Counted from the first letter of the stretch, positions 1-8,395 are shown. The stretch is DNA of 23,542 bases from Gammaproteobacteria bacterium (GCA_003645385.1 QNEY01000003.1:1-23542); one strand, 5' to 3'. Program-made: numbers and translations. The notes: generated from the letters alone by a model not told the origin.

Positions 1-368
1 ATCTCCGTCAGGGTATTAATTTACGAGGTTATGCACAAAAACACCCGAAACAAGAATTCAAACGTGAAGCTTTTGAAATGTTCACATAGATGATGGAACG
101 TATCAAACATGATGTGATTTCATTGATATCTCGGGTGCAAGTACGTGATCCAGAAGATGTAGAAGCAGTCGAAGAACAACGTCGCCAGTCTGGTAATATT
201 GAGTATCAACATGATGAAGCTGAAGGTATGGTGGGTGAAGAAAATGTCGATGATCTACCTACATCACAACAGCCTATAACACGTGATGGTCGTAAAGTCG
301 GTCGTAATGATCCCTGTCCTTGTGGTTCAGGTAAGAAATTCAAACAGTGCCATGGTGCAATAAGCTAA
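1..368 (+). CDS. secA: Preprotein translocase ATPase SecA, C-terminal part (5' truncated, internal TAG)
   Basis: SecA is the ATPase that drives unfolded preproteins through SecYEG at the inner membrane. Only the last ~120 codons are in the window; the frame is open from position 3. The stretch LRQGINLRGYAQKHPKQEF and, later, ISRVQVRDPEDVEAVEEQRR match the end of the helical scaffold domain. The tail VGRNDPCPCGSGKKFKQCHG is the zinc-binding motif (three Cys and a His) that contacts SecB and ribosomes. The frame is broken by TAG at 87-89, between MFT and MMERIKHDV, where SecA homologues have an ordinary residue. Alignment is otherwise continuous on both sides with no frameshift. SecA is essential, so a one-base error or a rare variant is more likely than a dead gene. 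The stop TAA is one base before argJ. Confidence 0.93.
87..89 (+). other. In-frame amber codon inside secA
   Basis: TAG lies in frame between ACA (Thr) and ATG ATG, in the helical scaffold helix of SecA. A single base change from GAG or CAG would explain it. TAG is a genuine terminator elsewhere here: it ends the formate channel gene, pxpC and the SpmA/B gene, so codon reassignment is not supported. The TAG is followed directly by ATGATG, so reinitiation on a 92-residue fragment is formally possible, but no good ribosome binding site is seen. Confidence 0.9.
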
Positions 369-369
369 C

Positions 370-1596
370 ATGTCCGTTAGCCTGCCTGCACCAAAACATT
401 CAGACTTATTAGCCATATCGGGTATAAAGCTCGGCATTGCCAGTGCAGGTATTAAAACAGTTGATCGTACAGACTTGGTGTTGATTCAGTTAGCAGAAAG
501 TACTACGACCTCAGTGGTTTATACCCAAAATGTATTTTGTGCTGCACCTGTGATGTTAGCAAAGCAACATCAAAATGAAGCTTCACCACGTTATTTGCTG
601 ATTAATTCAGGTAATGCCAATGCTGGAACAGGTGAAGCAGGTCTGCAAGCAGCACAAGACTGTTGCTCAGCAGTTGCTGAATTGACCAATGATACAAAGA
701 ATGCGGTATTACCTTTCTCAACAGGTGTAATAGGACAACAATTGCCCGTTGATAAAATAAAGAAAGCATTGCCTGATGCTTTTCAGGATCTAAAAGCTGA
801 TAATTGGTTTGATGCTGCTCATGCGATCATGACCACCGATACCGTAGCCAAAGCTATTTCAAAGCAAGTTGAAATTGATGGTAACACCATTACAGTAACA
901 GGAATGGCAAAAGGCTCAGGTATGATTCGGCCTGATATGGCGACTATGTTGTCATATATAGCAACAGATGCGGCAGTGGAACAATTAGTGTTAGATACCA
1001 TATTACACAATGCTGTCGAACAATCATTTAATCGAATAACGGTTGATGGCGATACATCAACAAATGATGCCTGTGTATTAATGGCAACTGGTCAGGCAGC
1101 TAATAACACGATTGATGATATTGATAGTGCTGAAGCACAAAATTTATATCAAGTCATCGTACAAATCAGCCAACAACTTGCACAAGCAATAGTACGTGAT
1201 GGTGAAGGTGCCACCAAATTTATTGAAATTCAGGTTGAACAAGGTGTTGATACGCAAGAATGTCGTCAAGTTGCCTATACCATTGCCCATTCACCATTAG
1301 TTAAAACAGCTTTTTTTGCTTCAGACCCGAATTGGGGGCGGATCCTAGCTGCAATCGGACGCAGTAAAATTCGTGACTTTGATTTAAGCAAAGTGACTAT
1401 TTATTTGGGAGATGTCTGTATTGTTAATGGCGGTCAACCAGCCAGTGATTACACTGAACAAAAAGGTCAGCAAGTGATGGATGAAGATGAAATCACCATT
1501 AAAGTTGAACTTGGCCGTGGCAATGCAAAAGATACCGTCTGGACCTGTGATTTTTCCTACGATTATGTCAAAATAAACGCTGAATACCGAACGTAA
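370..1596 (+). CDS. argJ: Bifunctional glutamate N-acetyltransferase/amino-acid acetyltransferase ArgJ
   Basis: ArgJ moves the acetyl group from N-acetylornithine to glutamate (cyclic arginine pathway). Many family members also make N-acetylglutamate from acetyl-CoA. The 408-residue length is normal. Visible motifs are NSGNANAGTG (residues 79-88), the oxyanion-hole segment FSTGVIGQ (116-123), and the autocleavage site KGSGMIRPDMATML (181-194). Thr192 becomes the N-terminal nucleophile of the beta chain after self-cleavage. SDPNWGRILAAIGRS and the C-terminal SYDYVKINAEYRT are also family-typical. The gene starts one base after the secA stop, suggesting co-transcription or translational coupling; no strong Shine-Dalgarno is visible. 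The sequence does not show whether the protein is mono- or bifunctional. Confidence 0.97.
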   Translation: MSVSLPAPKHSDLLAISGIKLGIASAGIKTVDRTDLVLIQLAESTTTSVVYTQNVFCAAPVMLAKQHQNEASPRYLLINSGNANAGTGEAGLQAAQDCCSAVAELTNDTKNAVLPFSTGVIGQQLPVDKIKKALPDAFQDLKADNWFDAAHAIMTTDTVAKAISKQVEIDGNTITVTGMAKGSGMIRPDMATMLSYIATDAAVEQLVLDTILHNAVEQSFNRITVDGDTSTNDACVLMATGQAANNTIDDIDSAEAQNLYQVIVQISQQLAQAIVRDGEGATKFIEIQVEQGVDTQECRQVAYTIAHSPLVKTAFFASDPNWGRILAAIGRSKIRDFDLSKVTIYLGDVCIVNGGQPASDYTEQKGQQVMDEDEITIKVELGRGNAKDTVWTCDFSYDYVKINAEYRT

Positions 1597-1679
1597 TACT
1601 CAGCGAATTCATCTTATGGTTCAGAATCGTATACTGAGCATCACATCAACTTACCGTGGTAACAAGGACATATCATGCA

Positions 1680-2732
1680 ATGACAGCGGCGCATAAGATT
1701 ACGACTTTAAGTGAATTCCTCCATCAAAGTGGTGCTAAATACCGCGTTTTTGATATGGGACGTCGCGTTGTTAAGTTAAGCCCAGATGAATTTGTGAGTT
1801 TTGAATGGGCAAAAAAACCTTATCCTTACCCACTTCAGAAAACTGCCTTATTTGGAGTGATTTTCTGGAATCCGGCATCACCTGATAAACACTATGTCTG
1901 GTTTTTGAAATTTCCACTGGATGAGCAAGGTTTATTATTACAAGCTGCGAGGGATGAATTTCTGGTTATGCTACTCGAACGTGTCGGCGAATGCATGTTG
2001 GCAGCGGCAGATGGCAAAAATATCGAAGGGGCATTGAAAGATTGTCCATACACTTTCAGTCCACGTGAAGATAAAATGGCTGCATTTAATGCTCAGGCCA
2101 CTCATAGTTTAGCTTCAAAGCCATCACAATATTATGCTGATGCACTGGCGTATTTTACCGGCCAGAAAGATATCAGTGACTGGCAATCTCTAGGCATGCA
2201 AGGTGTGGCTGATGTAGCGATCAGACTTGATGAAAGTGAAGAAACTTTGGGGTTGATTGAAACCATTCCACAATTGTCTGATGAACCTTTTATGGTATTA
2301 AGTACCTTTCTTGAGCATGCTGAACCGGCAGCAGGTATTGTTGAAGTATTGGCACAGCGTGTTGATATGGAGTTGCAGGAAAAACAGCCTGATATTGAAC
2401 GTCTTTGTGCTTGTCTACGTGCAGCATCAAATAGCCCAGCCCAAGGGTTAGTAGATCAGATGGTAATGCATGTGTTGAAGCATCAATGCAGTCAAAATAT
2501 TGAAGTATTAGCGACAATTTCCGGACGAATTTGGCGGGTGTTGGAACAAGATCACATTTGTCAGTTATTTGTTGAACAACTGGCTAAAAATGATGCCGGT
2601 CAGGATGGATTTAGTCAATTATTGGCTGATGTAATGTTTATGCCAGGCATGAGAACTCATATTATGAATGCCTTGCGATCATCCAAACGGTCTAAAGCTC
2701 TATCACAGGCTGCTGGACAAATGTTTGGGTGA
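1680..2732 (+). CDS. DUF3549 family protein, function unknown
   Basis: A 350-residue soluble protein with no signal peptide or membrane segment. The N-terminal block TTLSEFLHQSGAKYRVFDMG, the phrase PYPYPLQKTALFGVIFWNP and the aspartate/leucine-rich C-terminal half match the DUF3549 family of gammaproteobacteria, which has no established function that I know. The C-terminal half is mostly helical by composition and may be a helical-repeat scaffold; this is inference. I choose ATG 1680 because AAGGA (1664-1668) lies 11 bases upstream and family members begin near this point. A GTG at 1656 would add eight residues with no ribosome binding site. It lies 83 bases after argJ on the same strand and converges on the deformylase gene. 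No terminator is evident in the 38-base gap. Confidence 0.85.
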   Translation: MTAAHKITTLSEFLHQSGAKYRVFDMGRRVVKLSPDEFVSFEWAKKPYPYPLQKTALFGVIFWNPASPDKHYVWFLKFPLDEQGLLLQAARDEFLVMLLERVGECMLAAADGKNIEGALKDCPYTFSPREDKMAAFNAQATHSLASKPSQYYADALAYFTGQKDISDWQSLGMQGVADVAIRLDESEETLGLIETIPQLSDEPFMVLSTFLEHAEPAAGIVEVLAQRVDMELQEKQPDIERLCACLRAASNSPAQGLVDQMVMHVLKHQCSQNIEVLATISGRIWRVLEQDHICQLFVEQLAKNDAGQDGFSQLLADVMFMPGMRTHIMNALRSSKRSKALSQAAGQMFG

Positions 2733-2770
2733 TGACTGGGGTTTTAGTTTATTGATAAATTGATATCTCA

Positions 2771-3304
2771 CTATGATTGATTAATCATTTTAAGCCATTC
2801 TTGTTCCATCATTATTTCGAGACTATTTTCGACTCGATCTAAAAAAACCTTTCCTTGTAGATGATCGAATTCATGTTGGAAAATCCGAGCAAGAAATCCG
2901 GAATATTCTGTTTCAATAACATCGCCCAATTGTGATAAAAACCTCACCTTTATTGATGTATGACGCGGCACCAATGCTCTAACCCCGGGTACACTTAAAC
3001 AGCCTTCCCAGCCTTTTTTAGCTTCAGGTGAAAACCAAGTAATTTCAGGATTAATGACTACAGTTGGTTCCATTTCTGGAGCATATGGGTAACGACTATT
3101 AGGCTTGGAACACATAATAAATATTCTTTCAGAGATGCCCACTTGTGGTGCAGCTATGCCCATGCCATTTTGATCATTCACAAACTGTAATAGATCTTTT
3201 AAAAAAGATTGCGTGTGATTACTGGCAATATCAACAACTGGCTGAGCTATTTTTCTCAGGGTTGGATTGCCTAGTAATAAAATTTGGAGGTTTTTATCAT
3301 ACAT
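2771..3304 (-). CDS. def: Peptide deformylase
   Basis: Removes the formyl group from the initiator methionine of new proteins. All three deformylase motifs are present: GMGIAAPQ (residues 47-54), EGCLS (100-104) and QHEFDH (143-148). The predicted metal ligands are Cys102, His144 and His148, with Glu145 as the catalytic acid/base. At 177 residues the length is normal. It is not beside fmt, the usual partner of the housekeeping copy. It is instead last in a minus-strand run behind the 2OG oxygenase gene (29-base gap), so it may be a second deformylase paralogue; that is inference from context. The ATG has only a weak upstream purine stretch. Confidence 0.96.
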   Translation of the reverse strand: MYDKNLQILLLGNPTLRKIAQPVVDIASNHTQSFLKDLLQFVNDQNGMGIAAPQVGISERIFIMCSKPNSRYPYAPEMEPTVVINPEITWFSPEAKKGWEGCLSVPGVRALVPRHTSIKVRFLSQLGDVIETEYSGFLARIFQHEFDHLQGKVFLDRVENSLEIMMEQEWLKMINQS

Positions 3305-3333
3305 AATGAAATCTGTTTGCTATGTTGAGCACT

Positions 3334-3957
3334 TTATGGCTGCCTATCAATTCGAAACCAGCCAGCAATACTGTATCTATCGCGAGTTGCAGCTAATACT
3401 TCATGTGGGAAGCGTTCACTCAAGAATATTACCATGGTGCCAAATTGTGGTGAAATACGACAGAGTACATCTTCACTGTCAGCTTGGTAGATAATCAACT
3501 CTCCGCCATCATTTTGTGTCCACTCAGGATTGAGATAAAAAACTGTGGTGACAACACGGTTTGATTTTCCTTTAAATGCATCAGTATGGCGTTGGTAATA
3601 ACTACCTGCAGAATAATGAGCAAAGTGAGCCTCGTAATCGTGTAAGCCCAGAAAAAGATTTTGGTTTAATTGACGGCGATATTCATCCATAACAGTAAGA
3701 TAAGTTTGTTCGCAAGGCGTTTCTTCAGATAACCATCGAGTTTGATCACTACGAATTCCTTGGTTGAGCTGGCGATCATTGTTTCTACCAATTGCTGCTG
3801 GTTTAAATTGTTGTTTGGGTAGGGTACTGACGTGCTGATACAGCTGCTGGGTTAATTTACTGGGCAGAAAGTTTTCAAGAATAATATAGCCATCTTCAAC
3901 AAGTGCATTGGCAATCTGATCATAGACAGTCTGCGTTATTGACTCTGTGATATTCAA
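3334..3957 (-). CDS. 2OG-Fe(II) dioxygenase, prolyl-hydroxylase-like
   Basis: A 207-residue double-stranded beta-helix oxygenase using Fe(II), O2 and 2-oxoglutarate. The metal triad is visible as HTD (His124, Asp126) and His185 in FPHEV; RYS (Arg194, Ser196) should bind the 2-oxoglutarate carboxylate. The block SNRVVTTVFYLN followed by GGEL resembles the bacterial prolyl hydroxylases related to eukaryotic PHD enzymes. A Pseudomonas member of that group is reported to hydroxylate a proline in EF-Tu, so EF-Tu is a reasonable substrate guess, not shown here. The first codon appears to be TTG with no clear ribosome binding site, so the exact start is uncertain. The gene lies 24 bases after the UbiA-family gene and 29 bases before def. 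Confidence 0.85.
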   Translation of the reverse strand: MNITESITQTVYDQIANALVEDGYIILENFLPSKLTQQLYQHVSTLPKQQFKPAAIGRNNDRQLNQGIRSDQTRWLSEETPCEQTYLTVMDEYRRQLNQNLFLGLHDYEAHFAHYSAGSYYQRHTDAFKGKSNRVVTTVFYLNPEWTQNDGGELIIYQADSEDVLCRISPQFGTMVIFLSERFPHEVLAATRDRYSIAGWFRIDRQP

Positions 3958-3981
3958 TCTATAAATCTCATTTTTGAAGGA

Positions 3982-4875
3982 CTATATTGATAACACTATA
4001 CCTAATGCTATCAATAAGGGGGTGAGCAGAGTAACAGCTACATTTAGTGCCATTGCCAGTAACAAGCCAGCAATGTTTTGATGGTTTGTTAGTAGAATAT
4101 GACTAGATTTAATAGCAAAAACAATCGATAAAAGGCCGAGTAATGCCTCTGCAGGTAATACTTTTAATACGACTGCCAGAATCAGTGTTAAATAAGCCAA
4201 TATATAGAAAACAATTAATAATTGGCTAGAAAATTTCTTTCCATATTGAATTACAATATGATTGCGTCCAGCTTGCTGATCAGCTTGTTCATCGGGAAAT
4301 TGATTGAGTAAAAGCAGATTATTGACTAGAAAAAATATCGGTAGTGAAGCGATAAGAGCAGTCACTGAATAACTACCTGTTAATACAAAGTCACTGCCTA
4401 CAATAAATATAGAGCCAAAAGCGAGGCCTGGAGTGAGCATACATAACCAGGGTTTCTTAGTAATCCAACCGGTATAACTGATAATTAGAATACTACCTAG
4501 AAGTCCTAAAGGTAATAGTGTAAGGCCATATACAGAAATAAAATACAGGCCGATAATTATTGTAATAGTCAGCGTTATCCAAGCTACGAATAACACTAAG
4601 GTTGCTGCACTAGGATTTTTAGGTAAACCACCACTGCCGCCACTAAATGGGGTGCGAATAGTAGTCATATCAAGCCCAGATCGAAAATCGTGATACTCAT
4701 TAAAGGTGTTGACACTGATATGTGCCGATAATGCTGCAATAAAAATGAGTACTGATAAGGTGACATCGATGAAACCTTGTTGCCAATAACTGATTGCGTA
4801 GGCTAATGCCAGTACAGCTGGTGTTAACAATAGAAATGTCGGTCGAGTTGTGCTGATGATAGTGCGTAACATCAT
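3982..4875 (-). CDS. UbiA/MenA-family membrane prenyltransferase
   Basis: An integral inner-membrane protein of about 297 residues with some eight or nine hydrophobic segments. Two polar loops carry the expected prenyl-diphosphate/Mg sites: NTFNEYHDFRSGLD in the first and NQFPDEQADQQAGR in the second (DxxxD type). Between the helices lies RTPFSGGSGGLP, seen in MenA-like and uncharacterised members rather than in canonical 4-hydroxybenzoate transferases. The aromatic acceptor is therefore unknown; a quinone precursor is likely. I choose the ATG at 4875, 11 bases after the stop of the preceding SpmA/B gene. A longer frame starting at 4956 would overlap that gene by about 70 bases and add Cys/Tyr-rich sequence unlike the family. 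No strong Shine-Dalgarno is seen, so translation may depend on the gene before it. Confidence 0.88.
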   Translation of the reverse strand: MMLRTIISTTRPTFLLLTPAVLALAYAISYWQQGFIDVTLSVLIFIAALSAHISVNTFNEYHDFRSGLDMTTIRTPFSGGSGGLPKNPSAATLVLFVAWITLTITIIIGLYFISVYGLTLLPLGLLGSILIISYTGWITKKPWLCMLTPGLAFGSIFIVGSDFVLTGSYSVTALIASLPIFFLVNNLLLLNQFPDEQADQQAGRNHIVIQYGKKFSSQLLIVFYILAYLTLILAVVLKVLPAEALLGLLSIVFAIKSSHILLTNHQNIAGLLLAMALNVAVTLLTPLLIALGIVLSI

Positions 4876-4886
4876 TACGAGTATAT

Positions 4887-6116
4887 CTAGCCAAAGAACC
4901 AGTAAGCGACAAAAATAGCTGTCACAATACCGGCAATATCTGCTGCCAGTCCGCAACCAACCGCATGGCGAATATTTTTGATACCAACGGAACCAAAATA
5001 AACCGCAAGTACATAAAAAGTTGTTTCAGTACTTCCTTGTACTATTGAAGATAAACGACCTGCAAAAGAATCAGCACCAAAAGTCTGCATCGTGTCCACC
5101 ATCATGGCACGAGCACCACTACCACTAAATGGTTTCATTAATGCAGTAGGAAGTGCATCAATAAATCTGTCATCGAGATTCATAGAAAGGACAATGTTGC
5201 GAAGGCCACTGGCTAATAAATCTAATGCACCACTGGCACGAAATACACCAATTGCAACTAACATTGCCACAAGATAGGGAATAATCTTTATGGCTGTTTC
5301 AAATCCTTCTTTAGCCCCATCAATAAAGGCCTCATAGGCATTTACTTTTTTCACAGCTGCACCAGCAATAAATAGCATCACTAGTGAAAACAAAATAACG
5401 TTGCTGACCAAGGCTGACTGAACAAGCATATCTGCCTGAGAAAGGTTGGAAAAGTATAATAGAAGGGCAAGCACTAATAATGTAAATCCACCCAGATACC
5501 TAAGGATCACTTTGTCTAGTAAATTGATCTTTTGTACTGATGCTACGGCTAATAAGCCGATCAAGGTGGAGGCATAAGTAGCAATTAAAATCGGGATAAA
5601 GACGTCGGTAGGATTAGCTGCACCCATTTGAGCACGATAGGTAAAAATAGTGACTGGAAATAAGGTTACAGCTGAGGTGTTAATGACTAGAAATAGGATT
5701 TGGGCGTTGCTAGCTGTATCTTTAAGCGGATTGAGTTTTTGTAACTCTTTCATTGCTTTGATACCTAGTGGCGTAGCAGCATTGTCCAGCCCCAAAGCAT
5801 TGGCTGAAATATTCATCACCATTGCACCTATTGCAGGATGATTCTTTGGGACTTCCGGCATCAGCTTTTCAAAAAGTGGCGTTAAACCCCGGGTGAGTAA
5901 ATCAATGAAACCACTGCGTTCACCAATCCGCATAATACCCAGCCATAATGCCAAAACACCGGTTAGACCTAAAGATATTTCAAAGGCTGTTTTTGACAGG
6001 CTGAACATTGCAGTCATTAATTGACTAAATATTTCGGTATCACCAAAAGCAAATAGCTTTATTAATGCAACAACAAAGGCGGAGGTGAAAAAGAAGATCC
6101 AGATGATATTAAGCAT
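4887..6116 (-). CDS. Fused SpmA/SpmB-type gate (nucleoside recognition) domain membrane protein
   Basis: A 409-residue polytopic membrane protein. The N-terminal half is SpmA-like (MNISANALGLDNAATPLGIK and a following TVTIF-type helix region). The C-terminal half is SpmB-like (GAKEGFETAIKIIPYLVAML, then KPFSGSGARAMMVD and a GSTETTFYVLAVYFGSVG block). In Bacillus these are two separate spore maturation proteins; in non-sporulating Gram-negatives they often occur as one fused protein of this length. Each half contains a Gate domain related to nucleoside transporters. The transported substrate is not known. It stands second in the five-gene minus-strand run, 53 bases after the secreted protein gene and 11 bases before the UbiA-family start. 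It ends in TAG. Confidence 0.9.
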   Translation of the reverse strand: MLNIIWIFFFTSAFVVALIKLFAFGDTEIFSQLMTAMFSLSKTAFEISLGLTGVLALWLGIMRIGERSGFIDLLTRGLTPLFEKLMPEVPKNHPAIGAMVMNISANALGLDNAATPLGIKAMKELQKLNPLKDTASNAQILFLVINTSAVTLFPVTIFTYRAQMGAANPTDVFIPILIATYASTLIGLLAVASVQKINLLDKVILRYLGGFTLLVLALLLYFSNLSQADMLVQSALVSNVILFSLVMLFIAGAAVKKVNAYEAFIDGAKEGFETAIKIIPYLVAMLVAIGVFRASGALDLLASGLRNIVLSMNLDDRFIDALPTALMKPFSGSGARAMMVDTMQTFGADSFAGRLSSIVQGSTETTFYVLAVYFGSVGIKNIRHAVGCGLAADIAGIVTAIFVAYWFFG

Positions 6117-6169
6117 GAGTGTTATTTTTACATGCTGCGATCAGGAATTAAAGTTTTACAGGCTCTGTT

Positions 6170-6493
6170 TTAATTCGCTTGTCGGTAACTCTTCTGGAAT
6201 TCAGTCGCTTGTTCACATTCTGGCAGATCGTAAAATAAAGGAGCTCGACCATGTGGTCGTCCATTATAATTACCGTGGAGACGTTCACACTCTTTAATAT
6301 CCTTTTTTTCTCTATCCTTATTCATACATTCTTCAATAAGTTGTTTACGCATAGGAACAAGCTTTTTTTCTCTAGCCATCTCGCAAGCTTTATCTAATCC
6401 TTGCTGTTTTGCAGCACGATCTTCTGCTGCAGTTACAATATTTGTTTGTAAAAACATCAAAATGAAAGATAGAGTAATTACGAATAGCTTCAC
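6170..6493 (-). CDS. Small secreted protein with four cysteines, function unknown
   Basis: A 107-residue protein beginning with a signal peptide (residues 1-22, hydrophobic core then TAA-type cleavage region), so probably periplasmic. The mature part is charged and helical with Cys37, Cys56, Cys69 and Cys93, spaced as if forming two disulfides. The phrase RAPLFYDLPECEQA recalls a conserved hypothetical family I have seen in gammaproteobacteria; no function is known to me. The start is GTG at 6493, supported by AAAGGA eight bases upstream. It precedes the SpmA/B gene by 53 bases on the same strand and could be the first gene of that run. It lies about 90 bases downstream of deaD. Confidence 0.75.
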   Translation of the reverse strand: MKLFVITLSFILMFLQTNIVTAAEDRAAKQQGLDKACEMAREKKLVPMRKQLIEECMNKDREKKDIKECERLHGNYNGRPHGRAPLFYDLPECEQATEFQKSYRQAN

Positions 6494-6566
6494 TTGAACA
6501 TCCTTTGGTTATTTATGGCTTCAATACAAACAGTAACAGATTTTATTGAATTCGAAAAAGCTTGTG

Positions 6567-6588
6567 AAAGTCTTATACCTCAGACTTT
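6567..6588 (-). terminator. Possible weak terminator hairpin at the end of deaD
   Basis: On the minus strand AAAGTCT and AGACTTT form a 7-bp stem with an 8-base loop that overlaps the deaD stop codon. CTTTTT follows about 8 bases later instead of abutting the stem, and the stem is AT-rich. It is a plausible but weak intrinsic terminator. Confidence 0.3.
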
Positions 6589-8395
6589 AATCTTTATTAC
6601 GATTCTGACTTGGACGTCTTGCTTTATCACGAGCTCGAGTACGAGGCTTGCCTGAACGTTTTGGTTTACGGCGTGATTCACTACCAGAAGCTTCATTACT
6701 GTTTACAAGACTCAACTCTAACTGTTTATTGCAGACCCAAACTTTGCGTAGCTGTTGGAATAAGTCTTTTGGCATACCTTCAGGCAAATCAACAGTGCTG
6801 TATTCATCTTGAAGGCTAATGCGACCGATATCTTTGCTATCGATACCTGCTTCATTAGCAATTGCACCGACGATATTTTTGACTTCTACGCCATGCGTTC
6901 TGCCGACTTCAACTCGGTAGGTTTGCATGCCATCTTCACTGCGATGTCTTTCTGGTTGATTGCCTCGTCGTGGAGATGTGCGTTCAGATCGATTTGGACG
7001 TTCGCTACGATCCGAACGATCTCTACGACTACCTTGTTCACGTTCTGCTCTAGGTGGGCGAACATGAACTACAGGTTTAAGTGGACGTGTTTTTTGAACT
7101 AGATACGTTAATGCTGCAGCCACTTCAAGAGGGTCAGCATCATGTGCTTCTTGATAATGAGCAATGACTTCTTGGAAGAAGCTTAAGTCTTGAGACTCAA
7201 TAGTTTCGCTTAGCATTTGAGTAAACTGCATTACACGGCGATCAGCAATATCTTCTGTGCTCGGTAATTGCATTTTCTCAATCGGTTGACGTGTCGCTTT
7301 TTCGATAGCAAATAACATACGTTTTTCACGAGGAGAAACAAATAAGATTGCAGTACCGGTACGACCTGCACGGCCAGTACGACCAATACGATGAACATAT
7401 GATTCAGTATCGTAAGGGATATCATAGTTAATAACATGACTTATACGATCGATATCTAAACCACGAGCAGCAACATCAGTGGCAACTAAGATATCAAGCT
7501 TGCCTTTTTTCATTCGTTCTATTGCTTTTTCACGGGCTGCCTGATTCATATCGCCATTTAGTGGCGAGCTAGAATAACCGCGTGCTTCTAACTTTTCTGC
7601 CAATTCAGCTGTTGCATTCTTTGTGCGAACAAAGATGATCATTGCATCAAATTCTTCAACTTCAAGAATACGCGTTAATGCTTCTAACTTATGCATTCCT
7701 GTTACTTGCCAGTAACGTTGGTTAATGGTTTCCATCGTTGATGTTTTAGATTTAATGCGGATTTCAACAGGATCTTTCAAGTAACGTGTAGCAACACGAT
7801 GGATTGGTCCAGGCATTGTTGCTGAGAACAAAGCAACCTGACGTGAATCTGGCGTTTCTTTTAGAATGGTTTCAACATCATCAATAAAACCCATGCGTAA
7901 CATTTCATCAGCTTCATCTAAAACAAGTGATTTAAGTTCACCTAGTTTTAAAGTGCCTCGGCGAAGATGGTCAAGAATACGACCGGGTGTACCGACAATA
8001 ACTTGAGGGCTACGTTGTAATTGACGTAATTGAATGCCCATGCTTTGACCACCATAAATAGGTAGAACATGAAGGCCTTTCATATATTTGGCATAGCTTT
8101 GAATGGCTTCTGCAACTTGAATAGCAAGTTCACGTGTTGGTGCCAACACTAACATTTGTGGTTTTTTAGCTTTTACATCAAGACGACTCAATAGCGGCAA
8201 TGAGAAAGCTGCGGTTTTACCTGTACCTGTTTGGGCTTGACCTAACAGATCGCGTCCTTCGATAAGTGGTGTGATACTTTGTGCTTGAATTGGAGAAGGT
8301 GTTTCGTAACCAGCTTGATTAACAGCTTTAAGAACGGGTTCTGATAAGCCTAATTCTGAAAAGAGTACAACTGGAGTTTGTTCTGTGTCTGACAT
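6587..8395 (-). CDS. deaD: DEAD-box RNA helicase DeaD/CsdA
   Basis: An ATP-dependent RNA helicase acting in ribosome assembly, mRNA decay and cold adaptation. Motifs in order: Q motif around TPSPIQAQ (32-39), Walker A AQTGTGKT (54-61), PTREL (86-90), DEAD (160-163), SAT (191-193), RGLD (311-314) and HRIGRTGRAGRTG (335-347). An Arg/Ser/Glu-rich linker (about 447-487) follows. Next is the DbpA/CsdA-type RNA-binding domain (about 490-565, with GIDSKDIGRISL), then a basic tail. At 602 residues it is close to E. coli DeaD in length. I choose ATG 8395, which gives the normal MSDTEQ-type start; an upstream TTG at 8428 would add 11 residues. The 5' region holds a palindrome and C-tract described separately. 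Confidence 0.95.
   Translation of the reverse strand: MSDTEQTPVVLFSELGLSEPVLKAVNQAGYETPSPIQAQSITPLIEGRDLLGQAQTGTGKTAAFSLPLLSRLDVKAKKPQMLVLAPTRELAIQVAEAIQSYAKYMKGLHVLPIYGGQSMGIQLRQLQRSPQVIVGTPGRILDHLRRGTLKLGELKSLVLDEADEMLRMGFIDDVETILKETPDSRQVALFSATMPGPIHRVATRYLKDPVEIRIKSKTSTMETINQRYWQVTGMHKLEALTRILEVEEFDAMIIFVRTKNATAELAEKLEARGYSSSPLNGDMNQAAREKAIERMKKGKLDILVATDVAARGLDIDRISHVINYDIPYDTESYVHRIGRTGRAGRTGTAILFVSPREKRMLFAIEKATRQPIEKMQLPSTEDIADRRVMQFTQMLSETIESQDLSFFQEVIAHYQEAHDADPLEVAAALTYLVQKTRPLKPVVHVRPPRAEREQGSRRDRSDRSERPNRSERTSPRRGNQPERHRSEDGMQTYRVEVGRTHGVEVKNIVGAIANEAGIDSKDIGRISLQDEYSTVDLPEGMPKDLFQQLRKVWVCNKQLELSLVNSNEASGSESRRKPKRSGKPRTRARDKARRPSQNRNKD

Noticed and set aside
87..89. TAG recoded as an amino acid (selenocysteine/pyrrolysine-like or altered code)
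   Set aside because: TAG ends the formate channel gene, pxpC and the SpmA/B gene here, each at the expected family C-terminus. No recoding structure is evident, and SecA has no special residue at this site.
157..163. Degenerate first signature motif of YbiT (residues 157-163, APGWKLR) as an anomaly
   Set aside because: As I recall, E. coli YbiT has the same variant, so it is a trait of the subfamily and not damage. The coordinates given are residues of the protein encoded at 11289-12884.
2773..2788. Terminator from ATGATT/AATCAT inverted repeat at the end of def
   Set aside because: The stem is six AT-rich pairs within coding sequence and no adequate T-run follows on the minus strand.
4876..4956. 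N-terminal extension of the UbiA-family protein from 4956
   Set aside because: It would overlap the preceding gene by about 70 bases and add Cys/Tyr-rich sequence unlike the family. The ATG at 4875 gives the normal length.
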